This document shows, in pieces, positions 24,201 to 30,375 of a stretch of 43,324 bases of DNA (the first letter of the stretch is position 1; each line of letters opens with the position of its first letter). The notes beneath the pieces are model-generated. The model searched no databases. It was not told the DNA's origin and saw only the letters and a program-made list of their open reading frames with translations. Source of the DNA: Rhodoferax ferrireducens (GTDB lineage: Bacteria; Pseudomonadota; Gammaproteobacteria; Burkholderiales; Burkholderiaceae_C); the NCBI GenBank assembly GCA_002083775.1, contig MTEI01000019.1, forward strand, positions 1-43,324. The letters are read 5' to 3'. Position numbers and translations under genes: made by a program.

Positions 24201-25332
24201 CGACATGGCGAAACTGGAACGCTGGGCGGCCGACAAGGTGCCCGGCCAGCAGGGGCCGGCGATGACGCCAGAGGAAGAGTTTGCCGAGGCGCTGCGCTCG
24301 CTGGGGTGCGTGGTCGATGGCAAGCATCCGATCATGGACGGGGCCAAGCACCGCATCGCGGTCGAGGGCGACAAGAAGGGCGAGCAAGCTGGCTTCTATG
24401 TCGGCCACCTGGACGGCCACCCGGCCGGCTACATCAAGAACAACAAGACCGGCATTGACATGAAATGGAAGTCGAAGGGCTACGCTCTTGACCCGGAGCA
24501 GAAGGCGCAGATGCAAGCCGAAGCCGCGGCGAAGTTGCAGGCCCGTGAAGCCGAGCAGGCCAAGACGCAGGAGCAGACCGCGCAGCGCGTCAGCCGCCAG
24601 GCGGCCGAGCTGGTGCCGGTGACGACGCAAACGGCGTACATGCAGGCCAAGGGCATCCAGCCGCAAGCCGGCGTGCTGACCGACAAGGAAGGGCAAAAGA
24701 CCTACATCCCCGCCATCGACGCCAACGGCAAGCAATGGACGATGCAGTACATCCAGGAGGACGGCACCAAGCGTTTCGCCAAGGACAGCCGCAAGGAAGG
24801 GTGCTTTCACGTCATCGGCGGCCTTGACGCACTCGCCAAGGCCCCGGCCTTGGTCATCGGCGAAGGCTACGCGACGGCCGGCAGCTTGTCGCAGTCACTG
24901 GGCTACGCCACCGTGGCCGCGTTCGACTCGGGGAACCTGGTGCATGTTGCCAAGGCGTTGCACGCGAAGTTCCCGGACAAGCCCATCATCATTGCCGGCG
25001 ACGACGACAAGCATCTTGAAGCCACGCAAGGCGTCAATCCTGGTCGAAGCAAGGCCGAGGAAGCCGCCAAAGCGGTAGGCGGCAAGGTCATTCTGCCGAT
25101 CTTCGCGCCAGGCGAGCAGGCGGCGAATCCCAAGGGCTTCACCGACTTCAACGACCTTGCCAACAAGAGCGCGCTGGGCCAGGAAGGGATCGAACGCCAG
25201 GTGAATTCGATTGTGAATTCAGTGATCGAAAAGCATGAAGCGCAGATCGAGAAAGAGCAGCAGCAGCGGCAAGAACAAGAGCGTGCGCAACAGCAACAGG
25301 AGCGGCCGAGACGTGCCGCAAAGATTGGATAA
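21262..25332 (+). CDS. traC: TraC, transferred DNA primase with ArdC-like domain
   Basis: 1356 residues; IncP primases vary (RK2 1061, R751 longer). Domains in order: residues 1-218, a metallopeptidase-like part with HEVLGHYG (His87-His92); 219-540, an ArdC-type ssDNA-binding region with a second zinc motif HELGHWTGHE (His424, His428); two DUF5710-type repeats near 875-985 (KALGAKWDRQAQSWYVP and KAAGAMWDKAAKSWYAG); and a Toprim primase with EGYATAG (Glu1201) and GDDDKH (Asp1247-1249). Internal starts with good ribosome sites at 21916 (residue 219) and 23203 (residue 648; 709-residue product, near RK2 TraC2 746) are likely. Its product enters the recipient and primes the new strand. Confidence 0.93.
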   Translation: MPLTKDEAQGVARLFIRDYPGALELAYKFRDNTAELYGPRAAEVPRDMKGGYIPKATEHAGRTYRGRVEVPLENMSDARDMLLTLRHEVLGHYGANTFTPGEKRALLDGLIAAREEPSLKPLWDDIDDRYASSPLDVRAEEVYALHCEGLAPSQHVGTDQAQRGQQAFKDTCLEPVRLMRADDLQSIACMVAQGLRDRSRTQQNFPESNGLFRKKENDMEPKKPFHETVAENLIDQLKKGTAPWQKPWVAGDPGAVMPINPTTGKRYKGINAIHLMSQGYTDQRWMTYKQASAVEAQVRKGEKGTPIQYWKFTDEQTKLDANGKPVLDANGEPVKQTVKLERPRVFFATVFNAEQIDGLPTLQPRRQQDWNAVERAEQILQASGAVIRHGEQNRAFYRPATDSIHLPDKAQFPTADNYYATALHELGHWTGHESRLNRDLVHPFGSEGYAKEELRAEIASMILGDELGIGHDPGQHVAYVASWIKALEEDPLEIFRAAADAEKIQDYVLSLEQKQVQELAAQQSQAEQEHQVHAELQELHKSAYEGYSPLESWENLKAAAQAHGLTAAIGRGGAGEYDPPYVVSYTDQAGKKPPITTELFNDGKAATSVNGQRVPGTGLTSDHEWQTAALNNAVAQVRSQALTQGADMKQPNIENMPGRLVDRLADSGTMTRADAELTGALRDYKTGSDATREVDTEILNLASIKALGASLPPDFTGQVQVLGVIERDGQVMRADEAGEQPEAFQVYARRGDAQPGEDAFAFIATHPTEAAAQELADRLALIDAHAQVNEHEKAAKLARVNEERVRRDPNSTDEDKSAAKEARKNAEFTAMQNDEDLQRRIADIEREQQQAAGQATPAPAAQQQRRDESESLGVKTFIDVPFKQKEEAKALGAKWDRQAQSWYVPAGVDAAPFAKWSKEAATAAVDAPKPVQATQAPAEAQKPRQERVYLAVPYGEHVAAKAAGAMWDKAAKSWYAGPKADMAKLERWAADKVPGQQGPAMTPEEEFAEALRSLGCVVDGKHPIMDGAKHRIAVEGDKKGEQAGFYVGHLDGHPAGYIKNNKTGIDMKWKSKGYALDPEQKAQMQAEAAAKLQAREAEQAKTQEQTAQRVSRQAAELVPVTTQTAYMQAKGIQPQAGVLTDKEGQKTYIPAIDANGKQWTMQYIQEDGTKRFAKDSRKEGCFHVIGGLDALAKAPALVIGEGYATAGSLSQSLGYATVAAFDSGNLVHVAKALHAKFPDKPIIIAGDDDKHLEATQGVNPGRSKAEEAAKAVGGKVILPIFAPGEQAANPKGFTDFNDLANKSALGQEGIERQVNSIVNSVIEKHEAQIEKEQQQRQEQERAQQQQERPRRAAKIG

Positions 25333-25390
25333 TGACAACGGCTGCACAACTTGCGGTTGTTCTTCCTCCCTGACAACCCGCAGCACTTCA

Positions 25391-25419
25391 CCGCCTCGCA
25401 AGTCGAGGCGGTTTTTTTT
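25391..25419. terminator. Terminator between traC and the nuclease gene
   Basis: CCGCCTCG (25391-25398), five-base loop, CGAGGCGG (25404-25411), eight T. It serves traC and, being palindromic, possibly the convergent gene too. Confidence 0.92.
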
Positions 25420-25421
25420 CG

Positions 25422-25982
25422 TCAGTACGTGGACGTGTATGCCTGGCCGGCGTTGTAGACGCGCTGCCAGTTGTCGAGATACTGCCGGGCCAGGTCAGGC
25501 CGGTTCAGCACTACAAGCACGTTTTCCGAGTTGTACCGAGCGGCGGCGGCCGAGTAGTTATAGCTCCCGGTCTGGACGTGCGCGCCGTCGATAACGGCGT
25601 ACTTCGAGTGCTGCATTGGGAAGGCCGAGACCGTGCGCGTCGGGATGCCGGCGTTCACCAGAAGATTCAACACAGCGCGAGCCTTCCCGCTTCGGTCTTC
25701 GGCCAGGTTGTTCTTGTAGTCCACCACCACAGCCACATCGACGCCCCGCTTCTTGGCGTCCACCAGGGCACGCGCCACGGGCGCGGCCGTGAACGAGTAG
25801 GCGGCCAGGCGGATCGACTGACGGGCCGAGCTGATCGAGCGCAGCACCAATGCTTCGCCGGAGCCATCCGGCGAAAAACCGACCTCGATGCCGGCGTCAG
25901 TGCCGGCGCTGGACGCGCCGGCCGAGAGGCCGCACAGGGCCAGGCCAAGACAAATTGCGGCGGCTACCTTGCTTGTTTTCAT
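25422..25982 (-). CDS. nuc: Exported phospholipase-D-family nuclease (Nuc type)
   Basis: 186 residues, like the pKM101 Nuc endonuclease. A signal peptide of about 26 residues (VAAAICLGLALCGLSAGASSAG) directs it to the periplasm. A single HKD motif, HSKYAVIDG with His125, Lys127 and Asp132, continues into TGSYNYS; Nuc-type enzymes dimerise to pair two HKD motifs. AYSFTAAPVARALVDAKKRGV is also typical. Its start overlaps the resolvase stop (ATGA), so both come from one transcript. Possible roles are degrading DNA in the periplasm or phosphodiester cleavage; none is proven. Confidence 0.92.
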   Translation of the reverse strand: MKTSKVAAAICLGLALCGLSAGASSAGTDAGIEVGFSPDGSGEALVLRSISSARQSIRLAAYSFTAAPVARALVDAKKRGVDVAVVVDYKNNLAEDRSGKARAVLNLLVNAGIPTRTVSAFPMQHSKYAVIDGAHVQTGSYNYSAAAARYNSENVLVVLNRPDLARQYLDNWQRVYNAGQAYTSTY

Positions 25983-26539
25983 GCTTCCCTTTCGCTTGCC
26001 GGACAGTGCCGGTACAACGTGGCCACCGACACGCCTACGGCGCTGGCCACCTCTTTCGGAGCTTGGCCAGCATCGAGCAGCTTGCGTGCAGCAACGAGCT
26101 TGGCCGGCGTCATCGACGGCTTGCGGCCGCCGACTTTCCCGGCGCGTTTGGCGGCCGCCAGGCCGGCCATCGTGCGTTCCAGGATCAATTCACGTTCCAT
26201 GACCGCCAGGGCGGCCATGACGTTGAAGAAGAACCGGCCGGCCGCGCCTTTGGTGTCGATGCCATCGGTCAGCGATCGGAGATCCACCTTGCGCCCTTCC
26301 AGGAGCGCAGCGAGATCCACCAGGCCCTTCATCGAGCGGCCAAGGCGATCCAGCTTCCACACCACCAGGCAATCGCCCTCGCGTGCGAAGGCCAGAGCTT
26401 CGGCCAGGCCGGCGCGATCCAGCTTCGTGCCGCTGGCCTTGTCGGTGAAGACCTTTTCGCAGCCGGCCGCCTTGAGGGCGTCGAGCTGCAAGGTCAAGTC
26501 CTGGTCGGACGTGGACACGCGGGCGTAACCAATCAACAT
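25979..26539 (-). CDS. parA: Serine resolvase (ParA/Tn3-resolvase family)
   Basis: Resolves plasmid multimers at the adjacent res site. 186 residues from ATG 26539 (MLIGYARVSTSDQDL), with the catalytic Ser9. LVVWKLDRLGRSMKGLVDL and ANNVMAAL-type FNVMAALAVMERELI are the family motifs; the C-terminal helix-turn-helix is GQAPKEVASAVGVSVATLYRH. An upstream in-frame TTG (26557) is less likely. RK2 ParA is in the same plasmid region; the exact subgroup is not decided. Confidence 0.93.
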   Translation of the reverse strand: MLIGYARVSTSDQDLTLQLDALKAAGCEKVFTDKASGTKLDRAGLAEALAFAREGDCLVVWKLDRLGRSMKGLVDLAALLEGRKVDLRSLTDGIDTKGAAGRFFFNVMAALAVMERELILERTMAGLAAAKRAGKVGGRKPSMTPAKLVAARKLLDAGQAPKEVASAVGVSVATLYRHCPASEREA

Positions 26540-26550
26540 CGGCAATCCAT

Positions 26551-26612
26551 TTCTCAAAACTCAATTGCAACACTGTATCTGAGAACGTCGAATTGAGAAA
26601 GAGTTTTGAGAA
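26551..26612. other. res: Resolution (res) site and resolvase promoter region
   Basis: Perfect 12-bp inverted repeat TTCTCAAAACTC (26551-26562) and GAGTTTTGAGAA (26601-26612), with inner repeats TCAATT and AATTGA. It abuts the resolvase start, as res sites do, and would also allow self-repression. Subsite borders cannot be set by eye. Confidence 0.75.
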
Positions 26613-26616
26613 CGCA

Positions 26617-26639
26617 AAAGCCCGGACAAGCCGGGCTTT
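26617..26639 (-). terminator. Terminator ending the 26.7-28.1 kb cassette
   Basis: AAAGCCCGG (26617-26625), five-base loop, CCGGGCTTT (26631-26639), with a T-run on the minus-strand side. It lies 57 bases past the last cassette gene and separates it from res-parA-nuc. Confidence 0.88.
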
Positions 26640-26696
26640 CTTGACGGGGCGCGAAGCCCTCTCACAAACGACCGTTTATGCGAACCTCGTGTAGCT

Positions 26697-26960
26697 CTAT
26701 TGGATGGAACACCGCATGACTTCAATGATTGCCCTCTTGGTGTTCTCACCCTGCTTGCTGAATTCAATGCCCGCCACGGCCTCAATTTGCTCCAACGTAG
26801 CAGAAGCAATGAAAGTCGCACTCTGGCAGGCCAGAGTCTCGCGCAACTCAGTTGCTTGCTTCGTCCAAAACAAATCTGCACGCGGAGTTTTCATGCTGGC
26901 GAAGTCCTTTGTCCAAAGCTCACTCATTTCAAATTTCTCCAAAGTTGTTGATAGATTCAT
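26697..26960 (-). CDS. Small helical protein, unknown (cassette gene 5)
   Basis: 87 residues from ATG 26960, whose first base is also the last base of the previous stop (TGATG), implying translational coupling. No family recognised. Predicted to be mainly helical (LSTTLEKFEMSELWTKDFAS, then ATLEQIEAVAGIEFSKQGEN). The pattern is loosely phasin-like but too weak to name. Last gene before the terminator. Confidence 0.6.
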   Translation of the reverse strand: MNLSTTLEKFEMSELWTKDFASMKTPRADLFWTKQATELRETLACQSATFIASATLEQIEAVAGIEFSKQGENTKRAIIEVMRCSIQ

Positions 26961-27280
26961 CACCACCGGTTCATCCCGTGATTACACGCAGCTCGTAAGG
27001 CATCCTGCACGTTGGCAGACACAGGCGCGTTGTCAAGCACAAACAAGCTATTCGATATTGCCCTAGCAATATCGCTGCCGAACGCTTCGGTAATCTGCTG
27101 GGTGAAATTGTCAGCGTCTTGTCCTACGAATAGAAGCACGGCTTCCCGCAAGCGAAGCTGACCAAGCATCGTTTCCACCGATGCCTGTCGTGCCAATTGA
27201 AGATCAGCTTGCAACTGAGCGATGAGGCGCTCTTGTTGCTGAATCCTCTCTACAAGCGTTTGTTCCACCACGACATTCAT
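26960..27280 (-). CDS. Small coiled-coil protein, unknown (cassette gene 4)
   Basis: 106 residues from ATG 27280, one base after the previous stop (TGAGATG), so translation is coupled. The first 50 residues form a coiled coil (TLVERIQQQERLIAQLQADL); the rest is helical with FVGQDADNFTQQITEAFGSD. No signal peptide or membrane helix, so probably cytoplasmic. Not recognised. A longer in-frame version upstream would overlap the preceding gene and is less likely. Confidence 0.6.
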   Translation of the reverse strand: MNVVVEQTLVERIQQQERLIAQLQADLQLARQASVETMLGQLRLREAVLLFVGQDADNFTQQITEAFGSDIARAISNSLFVLDNAPVSANVQDALRAACNHGMNRW

Positions 27281-27281
27281 C

Positions 27282-27584
27282 TCAACGCTCCGCAGTAGGG
27301 CCTTTGTCCACGACCTGCACCGCACCGCCCGCCTTGGCGTACTGGTCTTGTAGCCCCTCAAACATGGCCGACATACCATTGCGGGTCGTTCCGAGCATGA
27401 CCGTGTGACCGTTATCCTTGGGGTCGAACTTGAACTTCATCGGCAGCGTCGTCGTGCAGTTCCCGATAATCGTGTCGGCCATCAACTCGTTCATCAAGGC
27501 CGACTTGCCAGGGCGCGGCTCGTGGGTGGACGGATCGAGCATTGCAGAGGGGCCGAACATCGGCGGCTTGTTCTCGGTGGTCAT
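27282..27584 (-). CDS. 100-residue protein resembling a VirB4/TrbE P-loop segment (cassette gene 3)
   Basis: Not a known family by name. Residues 50-94 (KFKFDPKDNGHTVMLGTTRN and following, ending VVDKG) line up with the TrbE nucleotide-binding stretch of this plasmid (FRFNLHIRDLGHSLMFGPTR, ending AFDKG) over about 45 residues with one gap. The P-loop lysine is replaced: GTTRNGMS (65-72) versus GPTRAGKS. An additional PGKSALMNELM sits at 25-35. AAGGA precedes ATG 27584. It may bind or mimic a transfer ATPase without hydrolysing ATP (inference), or be a remnant. Own start, coupling and context argue for an expressed gene. Confidence 0.62.
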   Translation of the reverse strand: MTTENKPPMFGPSAMLDPSTHEPRPGKSALMNELMADTIIGNCTTTLPMKFKFDPKDNGHTVMLGTTRNGMSAMFEGLQDQYAKAGGAVQVVDKGPTAER

Positions 27585-27621
27585 GTTTCTATTCCTTTAT
27601 AAACTTGGTGTTGGCCTTGGA

Positions 27622-27888
27622 TTACTTACGCACCAAATATCCGATAATGCCGCCTGTGGCAGCGGACAAAACAGACATGGCCCACTTCTTCTCTTCCGCC
27701 GTCGCGGCTGGTGCGATCAAAGTGCTGTAACACAGCCACACAACGAGCACCACAAAACCAAGCGCAACGACAAATAGCGCAACATCCTTGAATAAACGGA
27801 CGCGGCGCTCGCCGTCTGTTTCGTCCCGCACAATGGAAACGTCGAATTTGTGATTCGGCGGCGGGTTGTTGAGGTCAATCGTGCTCAC
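27622..27888 (-). CDS. Small inner-membrane protein, unknown (cassette gene 2)
   Basis: 88 residues. A soluble N-terminus of about 32 residues is followed by two membrane helices: LFKDVALFVVALGFVVLVVW and, after a short charged loop, MSVLSAATGGIIGYLV at the end. The start overlaps the preceding ribbon-helix-helix stop (ATGA). No known family. It could be the membrane partner of the cassette. Confidence 0.65.
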   Translation of the reverse strand: MSTIDLNNPPPNHKFDVSIVRDETDGERRVRLFKDVALFVVALGFVVLVVWLCYSTLIAPAATAEEKKWAMSVLSAATGGIIGYLVRK

Positions 27889-28094
27889 AGCCCAACAATT
27901 TCCGTTTGCAGCTTTTCAGACTTTGGTTCCACCAGGCCGAGCTTCAAGCCTTTGCGGCTTCCAGCTCGGGCAGCAAGATAGAGCTGGAGAGCTTTGCGAA
28001 GAATCTCGCTTTTGCTGGATTCTGTTTCTACGACCGCTTGGTCAATTTCCCGGTTCAGATCGTCAGATAGAACCACATTAAAACGCACGCTCAT
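27885..28094 (-). CDS. Ribbon-helix-helix (CopG-type) regulator (cassette gene 1)
   Basis: 69 residues. MSVRFNVVLSDDLNREIDQA followed by SSKSEILRKALQLYL is the classical RHH/CopG DNA-binding fold; the tail is basic. ATG 28094 is chosen because AAGGAGG lies eight bases upstream and the promoter -10 (28124-28129) lies inside any longer frame. Likely autoregulator of the cassette: inverted GATGCG/CGCATC flanks the -10. An RHH protein followed by a coupled small gene also resembles toxin-antitoxin layouts, but the partner does not look like a known toxin. Confidence 0.82.
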   Translation of the reverse strand: MSVRFNVVLSDDLNREIDQAVVETESSKSEILRKALQLYLAARAGSRKGLKLGLVEPKSEKLQTEIVGL

Positions 28095-28123
28095 GGGGGC
28101 CTCCTTCAAGTGTCGATGCGCTA

Positions 28124-28152
28124 AATATACACCGTTTTGACGCATCGTTCAA
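28124..28152 (-). promoter_or_regulatory. Cassette promoter with candidate RHH operator
   Basis: On the minus strand -35 TTGAAC (28152-28147), 17-base spacer, -10 TATATT (28129-28124), near sigma-70 consensus. GATGCG in the spacer and CGCATC just after the -10 form an inverted repeat around it, a likely operator for the RHH protein. It overlaps the end of the upstream gene 28149-28415. Confidence 0.75.
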
Positions 28153-28415
28153 GCTCCATTCGAGGCGCGATCCAACGCAGCCCGGAGCGCTTCCAGGCTG
28201 GCCGAGCTGACATTCAATCGCCGGGCCTCGACCTGTGCGGCCGCTTGCGCAGCTTCGTCGCTGCCAAGCAGCTTGGCGAGCTGGCGGCGCAAGTCGCGCC
28301 GCTGCGTCACCAGGACGACCACCGAAGACGGTTGCCGGCGCTGCCGGCGAGTCACCAGGAGGACGCCAAGAAGGAGGCTTGCACATCCAAGCGCGGCGAT
28401 CAAATACCAACTCAT
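28149..28415 (-). CDS. Small membrane-anchored protein, unknown
   Basis: 88 residues. One N-terminal membrane helix (WYLIAALGCASLLLGVLLV), then an Arg-rich cytoplasmic part (TRRQRRQPSS, QRRDLRRQLAKLLG) and a helical end. Not recognised. It follows the lipoprotein gene by 19 bases, so it is probably the last gene of the envelope group transcribed with trb. Its stop overlaps the -35 of the next promoter. Confidence 0.62.
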   Translation of the reverse strand: MSWYLIAALGCASLLLGVLLVTRRQRRQPSSVVVLVTQRRDLRRQLAKLLGSDEAAQAAAQVEARRLNVSSASLEALRAALDRASNGA

Positions 28416-28434
28416 ACCGGCCTCACTTCATCGC

Positions 28435-28848
28435 TCAGAATGTCGCGTCTTTGAGTGCGACAGAGCAGCCCTGGTAGTCATAGGACACGCTTGTAATGGT
28501 GCCTACTACCGTTGCCGTTTTCCCGACCGTCAATTGCTTGACCGCGAGCTGGTTTTCAGTGCCGGCATGCACGTTGATTTTGTCGGCCTTCATGTAGACC
28601 CGATAGTGAGGCTGGAACCCTTCATTGATCGACATAACTTCGCCAGTGACCGAAAGCCCTCTATTGGCGTAAGCGTCATTCGCCCGAACCTTGTTGTCTT
28701 TCGCCGCTTGGCAGATTTGCGGCAAGGTCTCTTTAACGAGTGCCGGAGCTGTTGCCGTCTGCACGTTCTTGACCACTTGATCCAGCCCGGCACAACCCGC
28801 CAAAGCCAGGACGCCGACTATCGGCAGGGTTTTAATCAATAGCTTCAT
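28435..28848 (-). CDS. Putative lipoprotein with OB-fold (tRNA_anti-like) domain
   Basis: 137 residues. Lipobox LALAGC with Cys19. The mature part (NDAYANRGLSVTGEVMSINE ... KTATVVGTITSVSYDYQGCS) has the beta-strand pattern of the OB-fold lipoprotein family (tRNA_anti-like). These proteins sit in the envelope and their role is unknown. AAGGA precedes the ATG. Twelve bases separate it from the metallopeptidase gene. Confidence 0.78.
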   Translation of the reverse strand: MKLLIKTLPIVGVLALAGCAGLDQVVKNVQTATAPALVKETLPQICQAAKDNKVRANDAYANRGLSVTGEVMSINEGFQPHYRVYMKADKINVHAGTENQLAVKQLTVGKTATVVGTITSVSYDYQGCSVALKDATF

Positions 28849-28860
28849 GGATATTCCTTC

Positions 28861-30159
28861 TTAGTTGTTTGCAATAGTCAGGCGCGACAAGTAAGCCTTT
28901 AGCTTCGTGAGCGCGCCGGCCTTGCTGGGTTTTGAAATGGCGCATGACGCCACGCTTCGCTGATGATCGGCCCAGGTGAATAGGTCTTTCTCAGAGACAG
29001 GTACCGGCGCTTGCATGGCCTGGTCGATCCAGCACATCGTCGCGTGCGTGCTATCGCCATGCGCTGCATTGCTGCGCCGTTGCCGAAGACTGGCGGCCAG
29101 GCCGGCAGCATCGCCGGGGGCCACAAGACGCCAGTAGCCAACCGCAAATGTGTCAGCCAGCGCCTCGCGCCAAATCTTCGTTGAATCCTCTTCCGTGGCC
29201 GCCAGGTACGTTTGCAGGTCGCTAACTCCCTTGGCGTCACTCGGTGCAATGGAATACACCTTTACCGCGTGCTGGCCGAAGCTGGGCAAGTCGCGCAGGC
29301 CGTCAAGACAATGACCGAACTCGTGCATCATCACGCCTTGCACCCACAGCACTTGATTTTGCTTTCCGGCCGGCTCGAAACTGCGCAGAACATTGTCCCG
29401 ATACATGCTCAGTTCGCAGTATCCTGGACTCAACGACATGGAGGCGACCGACGCACTGGGCAGGTTCACAGTGGTCGATGCCCAACTGTCTGTTGCATCG
29501 CCAAGCACCACATCAACATCAAAATTCTTGCGAGCGAAGGCACGCAGGAACGGGAACCCTTGCGGATCGACGGCGAACGCCGAGCGATCCACATTGAAGC
29601 GATAGATCGACAGCGATTGCGTGCCGAACCCGGCACCCAGTGCGATCAACACGGTAATGACCGGCACCAGGAGCGCGCCGGCCGCCGTCACGAAGGGCCG
29701 ATCCCAGCGCGCTTGCTTTGCGGAGTTTCCAGGCTTTAGCCAGGCACGATCCTTTGTCCACAACGCGCCGGCCGCCGCCATCACGCCGAGCAGTGCTGCC
29801 GCGAGCCACCAATCTACCGAGATGGCACGACATGCGAGCGTCACGACCGCAACGCACGCAGTCCAAGCCATCGGATAGACGAATTCAGACCAGGGAGCGC
29901 CGCTGTCGGTGCATTGCGCGAGGCTGGCTTGCAGCTCGCCCAGCTCGACACCTGAGAGGTGCCCAGCGCCGGTCAGGCCGCGCAAGAAGGCGTCAACCGT
30001 CGCCTTCCAGCCGCTCGACTTGCGCATGGCGGCTTGCTTCGCTGCATCGAGCCAGGCGGCATCGACGCCGGCTGCCGGCGCGGCAGTGCTGATCTTGTCG
30101 AAAAGCGCATTCACGCTTTCCTCATGGTTGTACCTTGGAGTTTTGCCGCGCAGCGCCAT
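28861..30159 (-). CDS. Membrane-anchored zinc metallopeptidase-like protein
   Basis: 432 residues, not recognised by name. The N-terminal 90 residues are soluble and helical. Three membrane helices follow at about residues 95-115, 118-135 and 158-180 (VTAAGALLVPVITVLIALGA). The C-terminal domain has HEFGHCLD (His279, Glu280, His283) and 49 residues later EALADTF (Glu332, Asp336), a gluzincin-like metal set. The intervening part looks extracytoplasmic or periplasmic (inference). It starts one base after the stop of the Pmp3-type gene. Envelope remodelling, pilus-protein processing or immunity are possible jobs; none is shown. Confidence 0.72.
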   Translation of the reverse strand: MALRGKTPRYNHEESVNALFDKISTAAPAAGVDAAWLDAAKQAAMRKSSGWKATVDAFLRGLTGAGHLSGVELGELQASLAQCTDSGAPWSEFVYPMAWTACVAVVTLACRAISVDWWLAAALLGVMAAAGALWTKDRAWLKPGNSAKQARWDRPFVTAAGALLVPVITVLIALGAGFGTQSLSIYRFNVDRSAFAVDPQGFPFLRAFARKNFDVDVVLGDATDSWASTTVNLPSASVASMSLSPGYCELSMYRDNVLRSFEPAGKQNQVLWVQGVMMHEFGHCLDGLRDLPSFGQHAVKVYSIAPSDAKGVSDLQTYLAATEEDSTKIWREALADTFAVGYWRLVAPGDAAGLAASLRQRRSNAAHGDSTHATMCWIDQAMQAPVPVSEKDLFTWADHQRSVASCAISKPSKAGALTKLKAYLSRLTIANN

Positions 30160-30160
30160 G

Positions 30161-30358
30161 TCACGCCCCCCGCTGGCCGAGGGCCTTTTCGATCTTCTTA
30201 TCCGTCTTGTACTGACTCAGCGAATACACAGCCCAAATCGTCGCCGGCAACCAACCGATGACGGTTATTTGCAGCACAAGGCAGATGATTCCCGCGAAGG
30301 GGCGACCAATCGTGAAGAAGGTCAGCCATGGCAGGATGAGAGCAATTAAGAGGCGCAT
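30161..30358 (-). CDS. Pmp3/YqaE-family small membrane protein
   Basis: 65 residues with two membrane helices: LLIALILPWLTFFTIGRPFAG and IICLVLQITVIGWLPATIWAVYSLSQY. The P-W-L-x-F and GWLPATIWAVY pattern is typical of the Pmp3/YqaE (UPF0057) proteins, which are linked to membrane potential and stress in bacteria and yeast. AAAGGA precedes ATG 30358. Unusual in a transfer operon. Confidence 0.85.
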   Translation of the reverse strand: MRLLIALILPWLTFFTIGRPFAGIICLVLQITVIGWLPATIWAVYSLSQYKTDKKIEKALGQRGA

Positions 30359-30375
30359 CGAGAGGGTTCCTTTCG

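Noticed and set aside
22915..24810. Long open frame on the minus strand opposite traC
   Set aside because: It lies wholly opposite the conserved traC coding region, has Leu/Arg/Gly-biased composition and shows no family motif; a GC-rich shadow frame.
26704..27066. Plus-strand frame opposite the end of the cassette
   Set aside because: The minus-strand genes there have coupled starts, ribosome sites and a promoter and terminator; the plus frame has none.
27622..28094. Classical toxin-antitoxin pair (RHH antitoxin plus next gene)
   Set aside because: The RHH gene is convincing, but the partner is a two-helix membrane protein without RelE/ParE/MazF/Fic features, and three more genes follow. 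Kept only as an alternative.
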